From NCBI GenBank assembly GCA_035458525.1, contig DATHZQ010000046.1:1-52621 (forward strand): a stretch of 52,621 nt of DNA. The letters are read 5' to 3'. Every line of letters starts with the position of its first letter. Position 1 is the stretch's first letter. This DNA comes from DATHZQ01 sp035458525 (lineage in GTDB: Bacteria > Actinomycetota > Acidimicrobiia > Spongiisociales > UBA5794). This document shows, piece after piece, positions 8,374-16,840 of the stretch. The notes under the pieces are model-generated. The model was not told the DNA's origin. It made no database searches and saw nothing but the letters and a program-made list of their open reading frames with translations. The translations under genes were made by a program, and so were the position numbers.

Positions 8374-9291
8374 TCATTGTATTGCTTCGACTACGTCGGG
8401 GACGGCATCCAACCCGCTGACGGTGTGAACGGTTGCTCCCGGCACGGTCCGCTTGGCGAGATTGGCGGTCACGTCGCCGGGTCCGATGTGCACGAACGTG
8501 TCGACGCCGGCCGCGGCCATCGCCTCGAGCGACTCGGCAAATCGCACCGGGCTGGTCAGCTGGCGCCGGAGGGAATCGACGATGTCCTCTGCTGGGGATG
8601 CGTCGGCGTTGGCCCAGACCGTGAAGGCGGGCTGCGTGACCGGCGCCGCCGCCAGCGCCGCCGCCAACTCCTCGGCTGCGGGCTCCATGATCGGCGAATG
8701 GAACGCTCCGGCCACTTTGAGGGGAATGGCACGGCGAATTCCGAAGTCGCGCACATTCTCCTGCGCCCACTCGATGTCTGCGGATCCGCCGGCAACGACG
8801 ACTTGCCCCGGAGCGTTGAGATTGGCGACCCAGAGCGCTCCTCCGGCTGCCCGGCGAGCGGCGGCGAGCGCCTCGGCGGAGTCGGCGTCGCCTCCGAGTA
8901 GTGCCGCCATGCCGGAGTCCACCCGTTCGGCAGCCCGGGCCATGGCGGCACCTCGCGCCGCAACGAGGCGCAAGCCGTCCTCGAATTCGAACGCCCCTGC
9001 GGCGGCCAAAGCGGTGTACTCGCCCAGTGAGTGGCCGGCTGCGGCAGCCGGCGGCGGCGCCTCGGCCCGAAAGGCATCCCAGAGCGCATACGCAACGGCG
9101 TAGAGGGCAGGCTGGGCCCGGTCGGTGCGAGTGAGCTCCTCTTCGGGCCCATTGGAGCACATGTGCGCAAGGGACCAGCCGAGGATCGTGTCGGCCGGTT
9201 CACCGAGGAGATCCGGACGGGCGGCGAACACATCGGACCCCATTCCGACGGTTTGGCTGCCTTGGCCGGGAAAGAGGACGGCATAGGACAT
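8374..9291 (-). CDS. fabD: Malonyl-CoA:ACP transacylase
   Basis: A 305-aa protein. FPGQGSQ near the N-terminus, AAGHSLGEYTALAAAGA with nucleophile S88, and VAGAFHSPIMEPA with H198 are the family motifs; a Q-G oxyanion region and GPGDVTANLAKR close the fold. It loads malonyl groups on ACP. The chosen ATG at 9291 (MSYAVLFPGQGSQ) gives the standard N-terminus, with AGGAGT 10 bases upstream. First gene of the fab operon; alaC ends 70 bases upstream on the same strand. Confidence 0.95.
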   Translation of the reverse strand: MSYAVLFPGQGSQTVGMGSDVFAARPDLLGEPADTILGWSLAHMCSNGPEEELTRTDRAQPALYAVAYALWDAFRAEAPPPAAAAGHSLGEYTALAAAGAFEFEDGLRLVAARGAAMARAAERVDSGMAALLGGDADSAEALAAARRAAGGALWVANLNAPGQVVVAGGSADIEWAQENVRDFGIRRAIPLKVAGAFHSPIMEPAAEELAAALAAAPVTQPAFTVWANADASPAEDIVDSLRRQLTSPVRFAESLEAMAAAGVDTFVHIGPGDVTANLAKRTVPGATVHTVSGLDAVPDVVEAIQ

Positions 9292-9361
9292 ATGGGGGTG
9301 AGACTCCTGGTAGCTGTCGGTGGTTACGCACCGTTGCGATACGGTGCCGTCGTCGGTCTGG

Positions 9362-10534
9362 TTACAACCGGTCGAGTGCCCTGCGGATTCCGCGGACTGC
9401 CTGCTGCGTGCGGTGCTCGTTCTCGACGAGCGCAAAGCGAACATGTCCGTCGCCTGACGGCCCGAAGCCGATTCCGGGGCTCACGGCCACCTTGGCTTCA
9501 TTCAGCAGGTGGACCGTGAAGTCCAGCGAACCCATCTCGTCGTAGGGCCCGGGGATCTCTGCCCAGACGAACATCGTACCGACGGGCTTCGGGACCTTCC
9601 AGCCTGCGCGCTCTAGTCCCTCGACCAAGGTGTCGCGCCGCACCTTGTAGATGGCGTTCACTTCGTCGATGTAGGCGTCGCCCTCGTTCAGGGCAATGAT
9701 CGAGGCAATCTGAATCGGCTGAAACGTCCCGTAGTCGAGATACGACTTGAGCTGGGCCAGGGCACCCACCATCTCTCGATTGCCCACCACGAAACCGACC
9801 CGCCATCCGGCCATGGAATGGCTCTTGGAGAGGGTGTACAGCTCGACGCCGACCTCTTTCGCCCCGGGCACTTGCAGGAGCGACGGTGGCCGGTAGCCGT
9901 CGAAACAGATGTCGGCGTAGGCGAAGTCGTGAACGAGCATGACCTCGTGCTCGTGTGCGAAGGCCACCAGCTTGTCGAAAAAGCCCACCTCGACGGTCTT
10001 CGTCGTCGGGTTGTGCGGGAATGAGAACACGATCACCCGAGGGCGCGGCCACGAGTCGTGGAATGCCTCCTCCAGGTGGTCGAAGAAGTCCGCTTCCAGG
10101 TGGATGGGCACCCGCCGCGCTTCGGCCCCGGCGAGGGCGGCTGCATAGATGTGGATCGGGTACGAGGGCTCGGGTACGAGGGCAACATCCCCCGGCTGGA
10201 CCAGCGTCCACATGAGGTGCGAAAGGCCCTCTTTGGCGCCGATCGTGTTGATCACCTCGGTCTCGGGATCGAGCTCCACACCAAAACGCCGCCGGTAGCG
10301 ATCGGCAACGGCCCTGCGCAGATTCGGCAGTCCCCGCGACGATGAGTACCGATGGTTCCGCCCCGAGCGAGCCGCCTCGACGAGCTTGTCGACGACAAAT
10401 GGCGCACTCGGGATGTCCGGGTTACCGAAGCCGAGATCGACGATGTCCTCACCAGCGCGCCGAGCCTCGAGCTTGAGCTGATTCACGCTCGCAAAGACAT
10501 ACGGGGGGAGGTTGGTGATGCGACGGAAGTCCAT
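9362..10534 (-). CDS. alaC: Alanine-synthesising PLP aminotransferase, AlaC-type
   Basis: A 390-aa fold-type I aminotransferase. It matches E. coli AlaC closely in remembered blocks: RITNLPPYVF, SSSRGLPNLRRA, TIGAKEGLSHLM, PEPSYPIHIY, VHDFAYADICFDGY, and the Schiff-base lysine in TLSKSHSMAGWR (K237); D203 and Y206 contact PLP. AlaC transfers an amino group from glutamate to pyruvate. The start at 10534 was chosen because RRITNLPPYVF is the normal N-terminus. Located before the fab operon; a functional link is not evident. LL-diaminopimelate aminotransferase-like activity is a less likely alternative. Confidence 0.88.
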   Translation of the reverse strand: MDFRRITNLPPYVFASVNQLKLEARRAGEDIVDLGFGNPDIPSAPFVVDKLVEAARSGRNHRYSSSRGLPNLRRAVADRYRRRFGVELDPETEVINTIGAKEGLSHLMWTLVQPGDVALVPEPSYPIHIYAAALAGAEARRVPIHLEADFFDHLEEAFHDSWPRPRVIVFSFPHNPTTKTVEVGFFDKLVAFAHEHEVMLVHDFAYADICFDGYRPPSLLQVPGAKEVGVELYTLSKSHSMAGWRVGFVVGNREMVGALAQLKSYLDYGTFQPIQIASIIALNEGDAYIDEVNAIYKVRRDTLVEGLERAGWKVPKPVGTMFVWAEIPGPYDEMGSLDFTVHLLNEAKVAVSPGIGFGPSGDGHVRFALVENEHRTQQAVRGIRRALDRL

Positions 10535-10614
10535 GCAGGCGACGTTAGTTCGAGACCTGCGAGATCCAAGATCGCACCGGGCAACCGGACGTAACCCGAG
10601 CCCGGGGAGATCCT

Positions 10615-10642
10615 CCAGCCCGGCGACACCGGGCCGGGCTGG
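10615..10642 (-). terminator. 9-bp GC hairpin between LiaF-like gene and alaC
   Basis: CCAGCCCGG (10615-10623) and CCGGGCTGG (10634-10642) are perfect reverse complements around a 10-base loop. It lies 24 bases past the stop of the LiaF-like gene and 80 bases before the alaC start. No T-tract follows, so termination efficiency is uncertain. Confidence 0.5.
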
Positions 10643-10666
10643 CGGACCACCGCGCAAACCCCATCT

Positions 10667-11341
10667 CTAGCTCCAGCGGGCAGCGTGCCTCACCTCGATA
10701 CCGGCGAGGATGGCCACGGCGCGCACGACGAGAACGGGGGCGTCGGGGCCAAGACCGTCCCGGCGCGTCGTGTCGTCCCAGCCTCCGATGATCGGGACGC
10801 CGCCCAGCTGGACCTCCCAGCCGGCCGGCACGAGGATCTCGCACCCGCCCAGAATCGCGGTGACGGAGATCTTGGCGCCAGGTGCGGGCGCCGCATCGCT
10901 CAGGTCGAGCACGAGGTTGCCGAACAGCACCGTGACGTCGCCGCCGGTCAACGCCGGCGAGCGGCTCTTGAGCGTTCGGCTCCCGAGTGCCGCAAACGCA
11001 ACCACCGAGTCTCCCTCGAACACCCGCGTGCCTTCAAGGCGCGGGAGCATCACGCCGATACCCGCCAGGATGATCAACGTGGGGATCAGGTAGGACCAAA
11101 CGGAGCCTTCGACGAGTCCGGTCGTGAACCCCAGAAGGCAGAGCCCGACGACGAGGAGAACTGCGGAGCCGAGTCTGGCGCTGTGGTCGATGCCGTATTG
11201 CGCGGCGCCGAGTGCGACGATCACGACGGGCCACCAACGGGCCACGATGCCCCCAGCATCGACGTCGGCCAGCGCCGAGAGCAGATACAGCACGCCGAGC
11301 AGCACCAGTGAGGCGCCGATGACGAATCGTCCCGATCTCAT
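10667..11341 (-). CDS. LiaF-like membrane protein with C-terminal cell-wall-response domain
   Basis: A 224-aa protein. Four short hydrophobic segments in the first ~105 residues (FVIGASLVLLGVLYLLSAL, WWPVVIVALGAAQYGI, GSAVLLVVGLCLLGFTTG, YLIPTLIILAGIGVML) are followed by a repetitive beta-rich domain (VVAFAALGSRTLKS..., GGDVTVLFGNLVLDLSDA, ISVTAILGGCEILVPAGW, VPIIGG), the pattern of the LiaF C-terminal (DUF2154-like) domain. LiaF proteins restrain cell-envelope stress kinases in Firmicutes, but no LiaRS pair lies in this window, so that role cannot be assumed. One base separates its start from the DUF1232 stop. Confidence 0.75.
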   Translation of the reverse strand: MRSGRFVIGASLVLLGVLYLLSALADVDAGGIVARWWPVVIVALGAAQYGIDHSARLGSAVLLVVGLCLLGFTTGLVEGSVWSYLIPTLIILAGIGVMLPRLEGTRVFEGDSVVAFAALGSRTLKSRSPALTGGDVTVLFGNLVLDLSDAAPAPGAKISVTAILGGCEILVPAGWEVQLGGVPIIGGWDDTTRRDGLGPDAPVLVVRAVAILAGIEVRHAARWS

Positions 11342-11342
11342 G

Positions 11343-11774
11343 TCAACTCGATGCGCCGAGGAGGCGGCGGAGCGGGCGCGGCACCATCTCGGCGCCCCAT
11401 GCAGAGAGCGCGCGAACGACGTCCAGCGTGTCATCGTTGCCTTCCCAGTAGCTGCGCTGCACTGCCTCGGGAACGCTGCGCAACAACAGATGGATCGCAA
11501 ACCCCACGAAAATCAGATCGTCGATGGAACCGACGAACGGCACGAAGTCGGGAATGACGTCGATGGGCGATGCGAAATAGACCGCAGCCGCCGCTGCTAC
11601 CAGTTTCCTCCGCCGCGAGACTCGCGGATCACGGAGCAATCGGAACAACAGCACGCCGAGATGAGGCACGATGAGCGCAGCGTCCACCAGGATCTCCGGC
11701 AGGCTCTTGGGCGGGTCCGGAACCCGCGGATCGATGCCATGGCCGTGACCGACCGGTACGTCCCCGGTCCTCAC
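11343..11774 (-). CDS. YkvA/DUF1232 family membrane protein
   Basis: A 143-aa protein. The core VYFASPIDVIPDFVPFVGSI-DDLIF is the diagnostic DUF1232 signature (spidliPDflp..G..DD), between two hydrophobic stretches. Molecular function of the family is unknown. GTG start in GTGA overlap with the ROK kinase stop; followed by the LiaF-like gene at a one-base gap, so it is embedded in a co-transcribed group. Confidence 0.85.
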   Translation of the reverse strand: MRTGDVPVGHGHGIDPRVPDPPKSLPEILVDAALIVPHLGVLLFRLLRDPRVSRRRKLVAAAAAVYFASPIDVIPDFVPFVGSIDDLIFVGFAIHLLLRSVPEAVQRSYWEGNDDTLDVVRALSAWGAEMVPRPLRRLLGASS

Positions 11775-12730
11775 GCGAGAGCGGTCTCGTTCACGACGAG
11801 CCTTCCGGCGGCGAGATCCGCTGCCATCATCGCCGCCCCAGCGGCCCCGGCCGCAGGACCCAGCTCCGCCACCACGATCGGCGGAAGCCCGCGGTGCGTG
11901 CGGCCGTGCAACGCATCGGCGGCGACTCGCCGGGCGGGTCCCAGCAGCGCCTCACCGACCGAACCCAGCCCGCCGCCGACCACGATGATGTCCGGGTCGA
12001 GGATCGCAATGAGGTTGCAGAGGCCGCGCCCCAGATCGGCGCCCACCTGGGCAACCAGCCCGCGTGCGGTCTCATCGCCTTCGTCGGCGGCGCGAGTGAC
12101 CGCTTCCCCGGTGAACGGTTCGCTGCCGAGGCGGTGGGCCAGGGCCCCATCGGGATTCTGGAAGATGAACTCCCGGGCCAGACGTACCAGCGCCGGACCG
12201 GAGGCCACCGTCTCCCAACACCCACGTTTCCCGCAGGCACAACGATGACCGTTGCGCTCGAACATCGTGTGGCCGAACTCGCCGGCGAATGATTTCCCGC
12301 GGTGGAGCTTGTCATCGACGATGATCGCACCACCGATGCCGGTGCCGAGGGTCACGAGCAACATGTCGCCATAGCCCCGTCCGGCGCCTGCTACATGCTC
12401 GGCCCAAGCAGCACCGTTGGCGTCGTTGTCCACCAGGGCGGGCAGATCGAACTCCTGCTCGAGGGCGGCGCGCAGCGGAACCGAGGTTCCCGCAACGTGG
12501 GGGCCCCAGACGAACACGCCCTCCGGCCATTGGACGAGGCCGGCGACGCCGACGCCGATGGCGTCCACGTCCGGCGTCATGACGCCGCGTACAGCCTCGA
12601 CGACCGCACCGGCGAGTTGGTCGGCCACCCCAGGATTGGAGCTTCGCTGCTCTTCGACGATCTTGCCGTCTTCGAGCCGAATCGCCAGGAGCTTCGTGCC
12701 GCCCAGATCGATGCCAACGGTTGCGCTGAT
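11771..12730 (-). CDS. ROK family glucokinase-like sugar kinase, probable AUC start
   Basis: A ~319-aa protein if read from ATC at 12730. ROK sugar kinases phosphorylate glucose or related sugars with ATP. Motifs: VGIDLGGTK (residues 5-13, phosphate loop), LVDNDANGAAWAE (catalytic Asp), GTGIGGAI, and the ROK zinc site GHRCACGKRGCWE. The first conventional start, GTG at 12628, would delete DLGGTK and the first beta strands. Upstream of it the frame contains no ATG, GTG or TTG back into the ArsA gene, but ATC at 12730 has AGAGGAG with a 5-base spacer and gives the normal ROK N-terminus. Either an AUC initiation codon or a sequence error. GTGA overlap with DUF1232. Confidence 0.85.
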   Translation of the reverse strand: MSATVGIDLGGTKLLAIRLEDGKIVEEQRSSNPGVADQLAGAVVEAVRGVMTPDVDAIGVGVAGLVQWPEGVFVWGPHVAGTSVPLRAALEQEFDLPALVDNDANGAAWAEHVAGAGRGYGDMLLVTLGTGIGGAIIVDDKLHRGKSFAGEFGHTMFERNGHRCACGKRGCWETVASGPALVRLAREFIFQNPDGALAHRLGSEPFTGEAVTRAADEGDETARGLVAQVGADLGRGLCNLIAILDPDIIVVGGGLGSVGEALLGPARRVAADALHGRTHRGLPPIVVAELGPAAGAAGAAMMAADLAAGRLVVNETALA

Positions 12731-12759
12731 GTCCGCTCCTCTCGCCAGATGCGAGGGTA

Positions 12760-13929
12760 TCAGTCGAGTCCGAAGGTAACGCGCAGTTCGCCATCCACCA
12801 GCTGGGCCCGGCGCACCTCGCGCCGCTTGAGCGAATCCGGCAACACGAGCGATCGCCGGTACGGCCCGACGGTCACGAACAGTTCGTCGGCGTGGCGCAG
12901 CACGTCCACGTCGGTGGTCTCGGCGAACGGAACGGCAAGCACGAGCACGACGTTGTCGCCGTCGTCCTCGACGTGGAAGGGTGTGCCGGTGCTGAAGTGT
13001 TTGGTCGGGTCTTCGTCGCGGAACAGCTCCTCACCGACGAGCCGCAGCTTGTCGAGCCCCACCATCTCTTCGTCGAACAGCCTCAGCTTCCTGATCGCCA
13101 CGTCTGCAAACCCCTCGTCCACGGACTCGAGGTGTGACTGCTGGATCTCGTGCCAGCGCTTGAAATAGGGGTCGGTGACCGTGTCGGGCAGCACCCGGTT
13201 GACCACCGCCACGTCGACGGCGTACCCGAACAGGCCGAGGTAGGTGTAGGTGCGCCGGGCTTCGCTGATCACCATCTTCTCCGGGTTCATGACGAGGCGG
13301 GCAGACGTGATCTCGGGATCGCCGAGGATCTCCCGAATGCCGTCGAGGCGGTCGTAGAACGCGGCAACGGCTTCGAACACTTTGTCGTCTCCGATGAGTG
13401 GCATCTGCGTGACACGATTGATCATCGGCCGCATCACCTTGGCCACGCGCCGGCCCACCGGGAAGATCTTCTCCATGTACCAGGACAGCACCTCGGGAAG
13501 TGAGAGCAATCGAAGGGTCTCTGCGGTCGGAGCGCAATCGACGATGATCGTGTCGTACGTTCCGGAGCGCACGTGGTCGCGCACCGTGGCCAGCGAGAAG
13601 ATCTCATCCATGCCCGGGAACACCGTGAGCTCCTCGGCTTCGACCCCTTTGAGCCCCGACCAGTCGTACAGATCGGTCAGATGGGCCCGCACGGCACCCC
13701 ACGACTCCTCGAGGCGCTGTTGTGCGTCGATCTGCTGGGCATCGAGCAGCGACGTCACGGCAGAGGGCTGGTCGCCGAACCTGAGGCCGAACGCATCTGC
13801 GAGCGAATGGGCAGGGTCGGTCGACATCACGAGGGTGCGGTGACCGACATCTGCCGAGCGAAGCGCCGTCGCCGCCGCGACCGTCGTCTTGCCCACGCCA
13901 CCTTTGCCGGTGACGAGGATGACTCTCAT
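12760..13929 (-). CDS. ArsA/GET3-family ATPase
   Basis: A 389-aa protein. GKGGVGKTTVAAA (P-loop, residues 8-20), STDPAHSLADAFG (switch I) and VDCAPTAETLRLLSLP (switch II) define the ArsA/GET3 deviant Walker ATPases. Like many actinobacterial homologues it ends in a beta-rich Hsp20-like domain (FHVEDDGDNVVLVLAVPFAETTDVDV...). There are no arsenic genes nearby and no cysteine triad for arsenite, so arsenite pumping is unlikely. ATGA overlap with the upstream SRPBCC gene and close linkage to a ROK kinase; this ArsA-SRPBCC pairing also occurs in mycobacteria. Cellular role unknown. Confidence 0.87.
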   Translation of the reverse strand: MRVILVTGKGGVGKTTVAAATALRSADVGHRTLVMSTDPAHSLADAFGLRFGDQPSAVTSLLDAQQIDAQQRLEESWGAVRAHLTDLYDWSGLKGVEAEELTVFPGMDEIFSLATVRDHVRSGTYDTIIVDCAPTAETLRLLSLPEVLSWYMEKIFPVGRRVAKVMRPMINRVTQMPLIGDDKVFEAVAAFYDRLDGIREILGDPEITSARLVMNPEKMVISEARRTYTYLGLFGYAVDVAVVNRVLPDTVTDPYFKRWHEIQQSHLESVDEGFADVAIRKLRLFDEEMVGLDKLRLVGEELFRDEDPTKHFSTGTPFHVEDDGDNVVLVLAVPFAETTDVDVLRHADELFVTVGPYRRSLVLPDSLKRREVRRAQLVDGELRVTFGLD

Positions 13930-14369
13930 GAGGAGCTCTCAGCTCGCTTCTTCAGCCCCCGAAGGGCGCTCGACACGATTTGCTTCTCGGCCTGGCGACG
14001 CAGGAAGCCCGGAACGGTGAACGCCGGCTCGACCTTCAACGCGTAGAGCACCTCGGTGCCGCCATCGCTCAGTTCGTTGAACTCGTAGCTGCCATCCATG
14101 GCTTTGATGTCGGCGCCCACCTCGGCCGTCCAGGAGAACCCGTTGTCCATCTCGTACCGGTACCTGAGGGTGTAGGCGATCTCTTTCACCATCGCGTCGG
14201 CAACGAACGACGCTCGTGTCGGTCGGCCGTATTCGTCCTCCTCGAGGACCTCGACCTCCTTGACCCCGGTGGCCCACTCGGGATACTGCTCGAGGTCGAG
14301 CGCGACCTCGTACACGAGCTGGGGGTCTGCCGAGACCTCGATGCTCTGGACGGTGCCTTCCATGGTCAT
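13926..14369 (-). CDS. SRPBCC (polyketide cyclase/START-like) family protein
   Basis: A 147-aa protein. MTMEGTVQSIEVSADPQLVYEVALDLEQYPEWATGVKEVE has the SRPBCC signature (ia.p...Vf....d...ypeW...v..v), and the end FLRRQAEKQIVSSALRGLKKRAE is the usual closing helix. These proteins form a hydrophobic ligand cavity; the ligand is unknown. The start at 14369 has AGGAG with a 7-base spacer; a second ATG at 14363 is possible. ATGA overlap with the ArsA-type ATPase suggests joint function. Confidence 0.85.
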   Translation of the reverse strand: MTMEGTVQSIEVSADPQLVYEVALDLEQYPEWATGVKEVEVLEEDEYGRPTRASFVADAMVKEIAYTLRYRYEMDNGFSWTAEVGADIKAMDGSYEFNELSDGGTEVLYALKVEPAFTVPGFLRRQAEKQIVSSALRGLKKRAESSS

Positions 14370-14434
14370 GCCGCTGCTCCTGGGGACGATGAAGAGGTGC
14401 GGAACAGCCAATCGTAGTGGGAGGCGGCGAGCTG

Positions 14435-15196
14435 TCAGATATCCGGATCGTGCCGGTAGGGGCGGCCTGTGGCGCGGAAGTAGCCAACGTTGCGGCATTG
14501 GGTGCGCCCGATGGTCCATGCCACCGCCTGGGGTTGATGGATGTCTCCGAAATAGTGGAATCGCGGCTGGTGCTCCTCGATGTAGTCGAGCACGCTCCGA
14601 AAGCTCTTGGTCTGGCCACCGACCACATCCCGCGCAAGTGCCGGTATCGCCGGCGGCACGTGTGTGCAGAGGATGTCCACCGGCCCGAGCTGCGACAGTT
14701 TGGCCGCCATTTGCTCCTCGCTGACCTCACCCGGCGTGCCCAGCGCCCGCATGCCACCCCCCGCAATGCCGATGCGCTGCCCGTCGATCTCGATCACTTC
14801 GGTGTCCACGAAACGATTGGGGGCGTGGAGGATCTCGCGCATCAGGTCGGGCCGGTCGACGTTTCCGTAGGTGACGTAGACCTCGGCGCCGGCAATGGCG
14901 TCGACGATCTCTTCGTACGCATCGGTGACCGCGGCGTCGAAGCCTGCCCGCACCTCGCGCTCACGCCCGCCCGTGTATCGACCCCACAGCGCAGAGGCAG
15001 CGGCGTACTCGCCGGCCGTGCGGAGACGAACGAGATCGTCCGTGAACGCCTGACCCACGACATCGGACAAGATGCCGCTGTTGTCCCGGTAGTCGATGAA
15101 GTTGATCAGGTCACCGAGGATGAGCAGCGGCTCCCCGGATGCGGCCACGCGGGCGAGGGCGCCGGAGGCTCCGTGAACATCGGAGACGAGGAGCAT
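14435..15196 (-). CDS. Metallophosphoesterase
   Basis: A 253-aa calcineurin-like phosphoesterase. Motifs in order: LLVSDVHG (metal 1), LLILGDLINF (GD), VTYGNVDRPDL (GN.D/GNHD-type), ILCTHVPP and FHYFGDIHQP (metal-binding histidines). Substrate unknown; compact cytosolic form without a signal peptide. Its start overlaps the stop of the small membrane protein upstream (TGATG at 15194-15198). An insertion of ~40 residues between motifs GD and GNVD is family-compatible. Confidence 0.85.
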   Translation of the reverse strand: MLLVSDVHGASGALARVAASGEPLLILGDLINFIDYRDNSGILSDVVGQAFTDDLVRLRTAGEYAAASALWGRYTGGREREVRAGFDAAVTDAYEEIVDAIAGAEVYVTYGNVDRPDLMREILHAPNRFVDTEVIEIDGQRIGIAGGGMRALGTPGEVSEEQMAAKLSQLGPVDILCTHVPPAIPALARDVVGGQTKSFRSVLDYIEEHQPRFHYFGDIHQPQAVAWTIGRTQCRNVGYFRATGRPYRHDPDI

Positions 15197-15480
15197 CAGG
15201 AGCGATCGTCCGCCAGCAGCCGGCTCCCGGCGACGAGTGCCGCACTCCCGCCGAGCGCGGCCGCAAAGGCCAAAGCGGCATGCCAGCCGGCAAACGACGC
15301 CGACATTCCGCCGAGGCCGAAGCCGAGTACACCGGACACCACCTGTGTCCCCAGCTCACCAAACCGTTCCGCTGGCCCGCGCCGCCGGCTCCCGGGCGCA
15401 TCGGCGGACGCATCGGCCACGAGCCACGCGACAAGCGCGAGACCTCCGGCCAGGACTGCGATTCCGTAGACGACGACCAC
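15196..15480 (-). CDS. Hypothetical small membrane protein
   Basis: A ~94-aa protein from a GTG at 15480, five bases after the queG stop; the frame is open further upstream but that part overlaps queG. Two or three hydrophobic segments (VVVVYGIAVLAGGLALVAWLVA; TQVVSGVLGFGLGGMSASFAG; ALAFAAALGGSAALVAG) are separated by a basic loop (GSRRRGP). No family recognised. Start assignment is by position and not by a good ribosome-binding site. Confidence 0.55.
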   Translation of the reverse strand: MVVVYGIAVLAGGLALVAWLVADASADAPGSRRRGPAERFGELGTQVVSGVLGFGLGGMSASFAGWHAALAFAAALGGSAALVAGSRLLADDRS

Positions 15481-15484
15481 GATT

Positions 15485-16567
15485 TCAGCGTAGAGCGTGG
15501 TCGATTTCAGCGCGAACGGCCCCGTCGGGTTCCGTTGCTTTCGCTTGCTCGAGCAGCGCGAGCGCTGCTGCTGTCTGCCAGCGGCCGAGGGCCCATGCAG
15601 CGTGAAGCCGCAGCACCGGATCGGAGTGATCGAGATACTCGGCAAGCACGCTGAGCCCCCCGTCGGTGGGTGCGTTGCCAAGGACGACGAGAGCGTTCCG
15701 GCGCAGCATGGCCGGCCGTCGACCGGGGAGGTAGAAGTGATCGTACGCTGCGAGGAGCTCGGCGTCCGTCGACCCCAGGAGCTCGAGGAGGTTGACCCGG
15801 CCCCGGGGATGTGTTGCTTGCGCCAGCAGGCGACCGCCGGGTGGGCAGGCGTCGAGGCAGTCGTCACACCCGTACAGTCGGTCGCCCATGGCCGCCCGGA
15901 ACGAGCGGGGGATGACCCCGGGCGCCTGGGCCCACCGTGCGAGGCACTTGCGAGCGTCGAGCACGCCGGGAGCGACCAGCGCACCGGTCGGGCATGCCGG
16001 CATGCATGCGGTACACGTCCCACAGTCCCGCCGCATCGGTTCACTGACGGGGAGCGGTGCGTCGGTGACGACGCTGCCCAAGAGGAGCCATGGGCCGTAT
16101 CCGGGAGCCAGCACCATGGCGTTGTTGCCCCACCACCCGACTCCCGCTCGGACCGCTGCCGCCCGGTCGACGAGCCTGTTGTCGTCGCTCAGCGTCATCG
16201 CCTCGAATCCGCGGTCGGTCAGTAGGGCGGCGACGGCGCCCAGCATCGCCCGCAAGCCCTCGTAGTGGTCCTCCGTGGCGAACCTGGCAATCCGTGCCGT
16301 CCCTGCTCGAGCAGGTCCCGGCGAGCCCGCCTCGGGTAGGTAGGAAGACGCCAAGACCACCAACCGCTCCGCCCAAGGAACGCTCGTCCGCACATCCGTC
16401 GATCGCGCCACGTTGTTGTAGGTGAACGTCAATCCGGCATGGGAACCTTCCTTCACACGGTGCTCCATGTCCGATCGCACTTCGTCGAAGGGAGCCACGT
16501 CCGCGACACCGAAGCCGACCGCACCCTGTTCCGTTGCCACATGCTCCAGAAGTTGCACGAGTTCCAC
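15485..16567 (-). CDS. queG: Epoxyqueuosine reductase
   Basis: A 360-aa protein. QueG reduces epoxyqueuosine to queuosine in tRNA using cobalamin and two 4Fe-4S clusters. Two ferredoxin motifs are intact: CGTCTACMPACPTGA (C182, C185, C188, C192) and C208 with GCDDCLDACP (C234, C237, C241). D134 in VDRAAAVRAGVGWWGNN corresponds to the catalytic aspartate region. The end carries HEAT-like repeats (LRRNALVVLGNAPTDGG, LRLHAAWALGRW) used for tRNA binding. GTG start. No other queuosine gene is in the window. Confidence 0.9.
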   Translation of the reverse strand: MELVQLLEHVATEQGAVGFGVADVAPFDEVRSDMEHRVKEGSHAGLTFTYNNVARSTDVRTSVPWAERLVVLASSYLPEAGSPGPARAGTARIARFATEDHYEGLRAMLGAVAALLTDRGFEAMTLSDDNRLVDRAAAVRAGVGWWGNNAMVLAPGYGPWLLLGSVVTDAPLPVSEPMRRDCGTCTACMPACPTGALVAPGVLDARKCLARWAQAPGVIPRSFRAAMGDRLYGCDDCLDACPPGGRLLAQATHPRGRVNLLELLGSTDAELLAAYDHFYLPGRRPAMLRRNALVVLGNAPTDGGLSVLAEYLDHSDPVLRLHAAWALGRWQTAAALALLEQAKATEPDGAVRAEIDHALR

Positions 16568-16596
16568 GACCGGAGCCTACGACCCGCCACCGTCGA

Positions 16597-16803
16597 TCAG
16601 GAGCCGGTGGCCTCTCCAAACTCGTCGCGTCGCACCAAGCGCAGCGGCGCCACCACCCCAGCCTCCGCGAGATTCTGCAGCGCCACCGCCTCGGTGTCGC
16701 CCAACTCGACCTTGCCATCGTCGACACCGAACATCGCCGTCACGATGCAGTCGTCGCAGGCGCTGGTGTGCTGCATCACACAGGTATCACAATCGATGAG
16801 CAT
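16597..16803 (-). CDS. Small conserved protein with paired cysteine motifs
   Basis: A 68-aa protein starting MLIDCDTCVMQHTSACDDCIVTAMFG. Two CxxC pairs (C5/C8 and C16/C19) suggest a zinc or Fe-S site; the rest is helical and acidic, ending RRDEFGEATGS. Short proteins with an identical type of N-terminus occur widely in actinobacteria with no known function. The ATG at 16803 was chosen over an in-frame start at 16875 because the conserved part begins there. A DnaA-box-like 9-mer lies 29 bases upstream. Confidence 0.7.
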   Translation of the reverse strand: MLIDCDTCVMQHTSACDDCIVTAMFGVDDGKVELGDTEAVALQNLAEAGVVAPLRLVRRDEFGEATGS

Positions 16804-16831
16804 CGTCCGTCTCTCTTCGTCCCTCTGAACC

Positions 16832-16840
16832 TGTGGACAA
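16832..16840 (-). promoter_or_regulatory. Single DnaA-box-like 9-mer
   Basis: TGTGGACAA on the plus strand reads TTGTCCACA on the minus strand, identical to the actinobacterial DnaA-box consensus. It lies in the divergent 206-base gap, 29 bases upstream of the 68-aa cysteine-motif gene. A single box can occur by chance. Confidence 0.3.

Noticed and set aside
12628..12630. GTG as the start of the ROK kinase
   Set aside because: It would remove the DLGGTK phosphate loop, which is present in frame just upstream.
12760..13929. Arsenite efflux ATPase
   Set aside because: No arsenite-binding cysteine triad and no ars genes near; ArsA/GET3 family membership only.
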